NCBI GenBank assembly: GCA_023853785.1
Contig: JAJIRX010000512.1
Span: 124,001 to 188,000 of the forward strand
Direction of reading: 5' to 3'
DNA length: 64,000 nucleotides
From: Psilocybe azurescens
Taxonomy: Eukaryota; Basidiomycota; Agaricomycetes; Agaricales; Agrocybaceae
The position numbers and the translations under genes were made by a program. Below are positions 57,479 through 64,000 of this stretch, piece by piece. The notes beneath the pieces are model-generated. The model ran no database searches and had not been told where the DNA came from. It saw nothing but the letters and a program-made list of their open reading frames with translations. The stretch's first letter is position 1, and each line of letters begins with the position of its first letter.

Positions 57479-58702
57479 ATGCGCTCACTCTTGTTTACCT
57501 CGATTGACTCCTTTAACCCACTAAATCCATTATCCCCACGTGAAAGCAAAGTCTCTACATACACCTTACACAAACCTGCAACAGCAGAAGACACAAACAA
57601 AATCTGTGACCCTCTCGACAACCAGCAATCAAAATCAACCAAAATGCAAATGGCCACGCCGTTCACACCCCCTTTTGCCCCACACCTTACACGAGCAACG
57701 ACAACTCATCATTTCTCAAAGAAGGCAAGAGACTCACTTAAACGTGCACTATCAAACAGCTGGGCTCCTTCAACTCTTAGCAAATATTCCAATGCCATTG
57801 ACCATTTCATAACCTTTTGCGATTTGGAAAAAGTACCAGAACACCTACGTTTTCCAACAGATGAATTTGTTTTATGTGCCTTCGCCGCCTCTGGAGTTGG
57901 CACATCCTCACATTCCACCATTTGCAACAAAATCTCAGCTGTCAAGGCCTGGCACCATACCCACGGCATCGAATGGAATGGTGGCTCTCGCCTTCGTTTA
58001 GTACTCAATGGTGTCAAAAACCTTACTCCCTTATCTTCCATACGCCCACCACGCCCACCAATTAATGCTCGTATGCTTGCACAACTCATTAAAGGACTAG
58101 ATCTCAATAATGCATTAGACTCAGCCATAGCAGCTTGTGCAGCTATCGCTTTCTGGGGGCAATGCCGCTTAGGAGAACTCCTAGCCTCATCCTCCTCCAG
58201 TGTCCTCTCTACAAATTCCATCCCTTCACGACGGTCCTTACGTCAGTCAAAACGCAACACACACTCCTATATCCTGGCTTTACCGCAAACCAAAACCAAA
58301 AAGCGAGGTGAAGACGTCATCCTAACACAACAAACCAATAACTCTGATCCTCTGCAACTGCTCCGAAACCACATGCTGATCAACAAACTACCTCAACGTC
58401 TACCACTTTTTGCATATACAACACGCTCCGGACCAAAAACACTCACCAAACGTCATTTTATCACTCGTTGCAACGCCATCTGGAAAACTCATGGTTACCC
58501 AAGAACAACAGGTCACAGTTTCCGAATAGGAGGTACAACCGAGCTACTCCTCGCTGGTGTCCCACCTGACGTTGTCAAGACCTTGGGTCGCTGGTCTTCA
58601 GACTCTTTCCTTCGCTATTGGCGCTCTCCGGAAGACATAGCACCTCAATACACTCAGAATGTCCCCAATTCCCGAAAACGAAAACGATCCTTATCCATGT
58701 AG
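57479..58702 (+). CDS. Tyrosine recombinase of the DIRS-like element, 407 aa
   Basis: A single open frame from ATG 57479 to TAG. The N-terminal core-binding region (about residues 80-180) has SNSWAPSTLSKYSNAIDHFI. The catalytic domain carries Arg230 (FWGQCRLGELL), Lys in LPQTKTKKRG (about 270), His346 and Arg349 (TTGHSFRIGG), Trp372 and the nucleophile Tyr380 (SFLRYWR): the full R-K-H-R-W-Y set. It ends with the basic tail RKRKRSL. The enzyme would insert circular element DNA without a target duplication. Start choice is uncertain because the first 60 residues look low-complexity; an internal Met at 56 or 58 is possible. It is the only fully intact ORF of the element. Confidence 0.88.
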   Translation: MRSLLFTSIDSFNPLNPLSPRESKVSTYTLHKPATAEDTNKICDPLDNQQSKSTKMQMATPFTPPFAPHLTRATTTHHFSKKARDSLKRALSNSWAPSTLSKYSNAIDHFITFCDLEKVPEHLRFPTDEFVLCAFAASGVGTSSHSTICNKISAVKAWHHTHGIEWNGGSRLRLVLNGVKNLTPLSSIRPPRPPINARMLAQLIKGLDLNNALDSAIAACAAIAFWGQCRLGELLASSSSSVLSTNSIPSRRSLRQSKRNTHSYILALPQTKTKKRGEDVILTQQTNNSDPLQLLRNHMLINKLPQRLPLFAYTTRSGPKTLTKRHFITRCNAIWKTHGYPRTTGHSFRIGGTTELLLAGVPPDVVKTLGRWSSDSFLRYWRSPEDIAPQYTQNVPNSRKRKRSLSM

Positions 58703-59000
58703 TGTCAACCGCTTTGGGGGTTAGCCGATGGCTTCGCTTTGGCTGGGCGGTTTTCCCTTCTCTCTGGGGTCACCCTTCAGCACTTCCATCGGCTTTCTAC
58801 GCCCTGGAGATGAGGCGGCACCTCCGCCGCCAACCTCTCCACCCCCACTATCTACCGTACTTTACCTTTATAATCTACCAGGCGCGACGCACCTCCCTCG
58901 AGATTAGATTGCGAGTGAGGGAGTCAGGCTCCGGGACCTACCGGATTCCGATTTCCCCGCCTTTCTCTCCGATCAAACTTTTAACCTCAGTTGAATCTCT
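58703..59000. other. Probable 3' end of the DIRS-like element
   Basis: GC-rich tail after the recombinase, with GCCGATGGCTTCGCTTTGGC and the complement-like CCATCGGCTTT 60 bp later. Composition changes near 59000. The exact terminus cannot be fixed without a second copy. Confidence 0.4.
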
Positions 59001-62000
59001 CAACAGCTGATATCCAGACACTATCGTTCCGGTGATAACAATCCATCGTGGTATGCTGCGACAATTTCGAGTCAAAGCACCCATACGATGATCGCAAAAT
59101 TCGACAGCACCAGGGTGAATAGGCATTTTATTTCCCGATTGTCTTCCGGACTGCCGACTTGGTAGTTGGATCGCGAGTCCAAATGGGAACGAAGAGCGCT
59201 TGTAATCACGATCATCACTGCAATGATTGCTGAGTTATCTAGCAATGTCATGACATTAAATACTCGACTATCTGTGCCTCTCATCGCCTCTCCGTCTCGT
59301 GATGATGATGATTATCTATCATCATCATGGAAGAATCAAAATTATATCAAGGGAGACCGGGGAGCTTGTTCTCCTTGATATATGTATATATAAATAACGC
59401 ACTTTATAGTATAGTTGCTCAGATAGAGGAGGTATGACTCGAGCTTTACGAGATTAAACTCTTTTATACTTATCATTAGAGGAGGTGAAACTGGGTGGAA
59501 AATAATGATATCCAACGTTGAAATCAATGTGCACAGATTGACCCGGTAATGTAGGGTATCCCTCCATGTTCCTGGGATGTTCAGAGACGTATATCAATAA
59601 AGTAAAGTTGCGCAACTTATCTGGTTGTTCAGCGGACTTATCGGTGAGAAATGACCAGATTTGAATACTTTGGTGCCAGGCCAAGGTAGTCCAGGGTCTC
59701 AGCCCAAGGCATTTTGTTAGTAGACACCAGGCTCAATGATGGCCACCCTGAAATTGACGGAATATATGCGATAGGAGCCAATGTGCAGGGCCGGATAACA
59801 GAATATTTATACACGATGCAGCCACGGTCACGTCGTGAGGTGGCGTCTCCTCCACCATTTCTAACGCTATTTACAACGCGGTCTCATCGTTATACGCCTC
59901 CAGTCGTGGCCACGATGGGCTAGGAATGTCGTGAAAGCGGGCCTGAACGTCGAACTCCTACTATTTCAGCACAGAGGCCATACATTTTACCGCGTTGCAC
60001 TCAAAGACGTGGCTGCTATCATAGTGGATATGTAGCGTACCTGCCATTTGAGAGTTTTCTCCAACAGCCATATACGGTTTAAAGGCGTGATAGGACTAAT
60101 GCTGTGGTCGGTATGATGGGTAGTCTATCTGAAATCGGAAGACATTACCAGACCGTGGACGTTGAATATAAACGTCTACATGAAAGCATATGGTGCGCAC
60201 CCCTACATCTGCAAAAACATCATCTCTAGAACAGCCATTCAGTGCTTGGATTACTTTTTAAGATTTCAAGAACTCGAAATACCATATTGGCTGACGACGA
60301 AGTGGGAAGACTTTGAGGCACGCATACCCTATTTGCAGTAGGAAACCGGCAGTAGTAGCGGTAGCAGCCGGCGGAATAATGATTCACTGACATCGGTGGT
60401 TGAGCTCAACCGTCGCTCGAGCGTCTAGGCTGAGAAATAGAGACCGGTCCTCAATAGACATGGATGATGAAAGTACCGAAAAGTACAGTCACAATGAGGC
60501 TCTTTTGTTGTGCTGCGAAATTGTACCCATATGGCTTTCGTTACGAGATGATTTCAAGCGATATTTGAATACTGGATGGATTTTACTCGACAGACATCCA
60601 AAAGACGAGTTTCGAGTAGTCGCTTGTGAAATACTTCTGTGAATAAACACAAAGAAAGCATTTTATAGTCACCCCTTCGGCGTAACCTCGACCGTATCCC
60701 TATTATGACAAAGCAAGAAGCAAGCTGATGTCTTCCATTCGACGAATCACCTGTGTCGTCGACATTGTTCCTGAAAACCCATGCTACGTGTAGTAGCTAC
60801 ACACGATCTCAGTCTGGGCATGGTGTGAAAAATCAGCGAGGCACGCATTGTAGAAAACGAGGAAGTTTAGGGGTCGAACCTTATATCGTGGCCGTTGGTA
60901 TAGCCTGTCCGTACTTCCATGCGATGACTGATAGGTAAGCTACCACCATCAATACAGTTTTTGGCTGTGGAAGAGTATCCAGGCTATGGCGTACTGGAAA
61001 TAGGGACTGAATACCAGTCAGTGAGGATTCAAATCGTGCGCAGGTGTCCTTAGGTAGACTGATAGTGTGCACTTTCCTTCACATTTCACCATATGGGAAG
61101 AAAGTCAGAGAAGACGGGTCGCTATCTGCTATCTTCTGTGTACCATCCTAAAAAAGCCGCGGCTCATGACAGAGAAGTGAGTCCTCTGTATTGGAACCTG
61201 GGGTAACGCTATACTCTACCTTTGGTGTTTGCGGGTTTTGGAGTATAAGATCAAGCTCTGTCCGCATGCTGCATCATCTCCACTTGCTTCCTGATGCGTC
61301 TCAATGGAATCAATGTAAATCTCCATAAAGTCCAGTTAAAATAAATTGAACACGGCTATTATTACTGCCTTTTCATAAACTCCCTGAGAGCCCACCCTAT
61401 CCATTTATCATGACACACCACTAAACTCTTTGTGATGAATTCCATTGCGCACGGCGCAACAAAAACTATATACATGGCCTGTCCAATAAAAGTCTGATTC
61501 TTGATTGGCTAAACACCGTGTTAGACATGATCCAATTCTAGAAAGAACCCTTCAGAAGTCTGTCCTTGCGACTGCGTTCAAGCCGAATGAGGGAACGAAT
61601 TACTACAGGAATAGTGCCATGTTGCAACAGAAGCCCCGCAACTGTCGGAGTTTTACTGCGGCAGGCGCGATAATCTCCTAGGCTCGGTGAATCTTGTGTC
61701 TTTTATTTTCCATGTTTGCGGATTTATGATTTAACGTGTTGAATCTGGGAAGGTGTGTGAGTGTATGAGCTTGGAATTTGGGCTCTGAATCATGGAAAGA
61801 CAGGTGGGCCTTTTGGATTACCCACGCCGGTTTTGACGTTCGGGTTCGGGGGTTGAAATATGCTAGCGTGGGTAAGTGATCTGAAAGGATGTTAAGAAAC
61901 GGGAGGCGCCGACCACACACTTGAACTCCAGGCCTCAGAGTCTGGTGGCCGTAAAATTCGGCATGGACTCTTCCTGGAAGCTGAAAATAGACAGCATAAA

Positions 62001-64000
62001 GCTTAAGCAAAGCTGTTATTGGCTATAATGCGACAGTCTCTGAGTTTCAAGAATTTCCGACTCCGGAATTCGGCACCGGAAGCGTTAAAGTTCCTAGAAT
62101 CATTCCACTTTTCTAGAATGAAATAGATGAACTGAGCTGGGTCGTTACCGACGGAGAAAACAGAGTGTTTGTTGTTGGTAACTACCCATTATTTCTTTCA
62201 ATAACAAAGGGCATACGGGGAAAGTGGGGTTTCCAAAACGAACATATCAAAGATGCAGAACAGATGGAAGGATCAAGTATCGTGGGTACATTGCTGTTTC
62301 TAGAGAAATATTTTCGGTACTTTCAGGCTACAGCTTTATGACTGTTGGTAGTCGCCTCAGTCAAGCTCCATACCGGCGCAACGTTACACTCTGACTTCTA
62401 AGCCATGGTACAGAAGTACTCTGGATTTACGCGTTCATTATGAAACGCATGTTTCAAAGTTTGGACTGGCAGATAATTGTTCGAAGTCGTGGGGAAAACC
62501 AGAAAGTAAAAATGTGATGAAACTAAGGTGGCATTCAATCTCGGCGTGCACGTTCTCAGTAGAGGTCTATCATCCATACTACTTTCTCACAATTAATAAT
62601 ATTCGGGTTTCAGGTGCTGGAGTGTATATTATCTAAGCGGAAGGTGATTTGAATCATGGGAATCAATTATACAGAAATCGCCGAGTGTATCTTTACAAAT
62701 TTTTCATTTCTATCACCCCTCACAGGTGCAACGACCTGGATTTGCACAGGCTGAAAAAGATGGATCCGAGTCGCAAATCTCCCCAGACATGATGCAGCAT
62801 TCCTCGCTTATCTTTTCATCTCAATCACTGGATGATATGTGTTCGTAGTCATCTTTTAATTGACCTTTAACGGCGAGGAAAGGGAGGAAGGTCCATAATT
62901 ACAACCAATATGACTTGCGCAGCCTTCGAACGACATAGCGCTCATTTAACCACGAGAAGAGAGAGAAGCTGAGGAAGAAAGTTGGTATCAGTGATTAATG
63001 ATTGTGATATTCAAACGACTTCCCATGGGCTTCTTCGCCTGGTCAAGCTGTATCAGCATGTGCTATACTTTTAAAATTGCACGGGTATTGTAAATGCCGG
63101 AGTCTATAATTAGATGCATGTCGCTCTCTGAAAGGATAAGACTCGACGTCATTGGCAGTGGTTTTCTGATACGCATTGCGGCTATGTACCTATTGTATTG
63201 AATTTCGGGAGAAGCAGTTGATGGATCCTGGGACAGGCGACAAGGCTAGGAAAATCGACAGGCCCCATCACGAGGGCGCAGCCAGGAGATAATTTGCGAG
63301 AGCGGAGATTGGGGATGGATGAAAATGGGACGCTGTGCGAACGCCACACCGTGTACAGACGGCGCCCAACTCCGCGTCTCCGACAGAAAGTTTGGCTCTC
63401 CTCCCAAAACCAATAGAGGCCATGATTGGGCATCACATCGATGACACTGACCATCAATACACGCTTCGGCAAGACAAGCCAGCATTTGAATTTGAAACAA
63501 ACGCTGGTTGATCACGAACCGCGAATACTCGTGATTGATGAACCTGAGTCGGACTCATGGAGAAAAATGATATCATGATGGGCCTTGAGCTTTTTTGAGT
63601 TTGTGTGGGTTACGTTACTATGCATGTATATTCAGTAGGAATATTGACACGCTATAGTACACAGCCCATTTTTGGGGTTTGTCGTTGTTTTTGGACTGCC
63701 AGGGTGAGCGTCTTATTTAGTCCTTGTTTATTTATTTGATAATCGATCATGATTTATATCAACCTGGGACTATAGGGAAGGAAGAATGAATGAATACCAG
63801 CAAATTTTACTCACAATTGTCGTAAAGCCCTAAATGCACCGTTAACGTTGGAATTATGACAGTGCGCCACTCTTGACTCTGGGAATACATGCCCACTTTG
63901 GGTGATTCTGGGTTTCAGGGCTACCAGGCGAACACCTCGGCTAAGTATTTATGTATGACCAGCATCCAGCATGGTGGGGCAGACACACTCTGGACTTGGT
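59001..64000. other. Gene-poor end of the window
   Basis: Only frames up to about 110 codons occur (for example 61678-62010 minus, 63182-63515 minus). Some have protein-like patches: 59454-59684 minus reads LRNFTLLIYVSEHPRNMEGY, and 60190-60340 plus reads TAIQCLDYFLRFQELEIPYW. No start-to-stop gene model or known motif emerged, and I found no repeats or RNA genes. Decayed genes may be present. Confidence 0.4.

Larger units (their letters stand above)
52042..58702 (+). mobile_element. DIRS-order retrotransposon, interrupted and partly decayed
   Basis: The order of parts is Gag-like (52042-52563, 54774-55714), reverse transcriptase (about 55900-56830), RNase H (56833-57375) and tyrosine recombinase (57479-58702), which is the layout of DIRS elements. 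They integrate through a tyrosine recombinase, not a DDE integrase. The gag part is split by a Tc1 insertion and a short tandem-repeat array. Reverse transcriptase carries several frame shifts, while RNase H and recombinase are open. GC-rich sequence with short complementary words (GCCGATGG..CCATCGGC, 58723-58793) follows the last gene and may belong to the terminal/internal complementary regions. Confidence 0.8.

Noticed and set aside
57709..58221. 170-codon minus-strand ORF
   Set aside because: Lies opposite the tyrosine recombinase and has no motif; shadow frame.
61900..61990. Possible minus-strand tRNA (CCAGACTCTGAGGCCTGGAGTT)
   Set aside because: The stem lengths do not form a cloverleaf and the T-arm lacks a stem.

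Overview
The window looks like part of a filamentous basidiomycete genome, most likely an Agaricomycete. Protein-coding stretches are split by many short introns (about 45-90 bp, GT..AG). The recognisable families are typical of mushroom-forming fungi: an intron-rich cytochrome P450, small secreted proteins, rhodopsin-like and DUF6533 integral membrane proteins, a Plavaka-type transposon relic and a DIRS-type retroelement with a tyrosine recombinase. There are no bacterial operons, and I found no rRNA, tRNA or CRISPR array. This is a repeat-rich, gene-poor accessory region; only five protein-coding genes look intact and cellular.

Layout. 1-575 is a very large AT-rich palindrome. 2.6-5.5 kb holds a probable solo LTR, a 151-aa secreted protein (3 exons, minus) and the 3' half of a P450 gene whose 5' half is missing. 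6.2-10.4 kb is AT-rich, mobile-element-like DNA with a tandem duplication, a foldback element, a Cys-rich ORF and a roughly 30-bp repeat array. 11.25-13.47 kb is an apparently complete 13-exon P450 (519 aa). 14.5-23.4 kb is a giant inverted repeat. Its inner 1.5-kb arms look identical and each carries the same intact 138-aa secreted protein gene; its outer arms have diverged by roughly a fifth.

24.6-27.1 kb and 34.7-37.4 kb are direct copies of one segment. Each carries a rhodopsin-like membrane protein gene broken by a frameshift in the same poly-T run. Downstream of both copies, and again at 46.8 kb, lie pieces of the proteasome-lid gene RPN6; a piece of RPN7 lies at 45.7-46.4 kb on the minus strand. 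A 1,883-bp hAT-like element with a perfect 8-bp target duplication sits inside the first RPN6 relic. Between the duplicates are an unassigned 190-aa gene (31.3-32.0 kb) and a broken secreted protein gene (34.0 kb). 42.5-44.3 kb carries a DUF6533-type membrane protein gene on the minus strand, probably with a frameshift.

50.5-51.5 kb is a Plavaka (CACTA-like) relic. 52.0-58.9 kb is a DIRS-order retroelement: SAP-domain and zinc-knuckle Gag parts, frame-broken reverse transcriptase, open RNase H and intact tyrosine recombinase. Its gag region is interrupted by a Tc1-type transposon (52,739-54,341, TA duplication) that landed in a short tandem-repeat array. 59-64 kb has no gene I can support.

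The most unusual structures are the partly homogenised palindrome with duplicated secreted protein genes, and the repeated capture and reshuffling of proteasome-lid gene fragments beside a duplicated membrane-protein gene.
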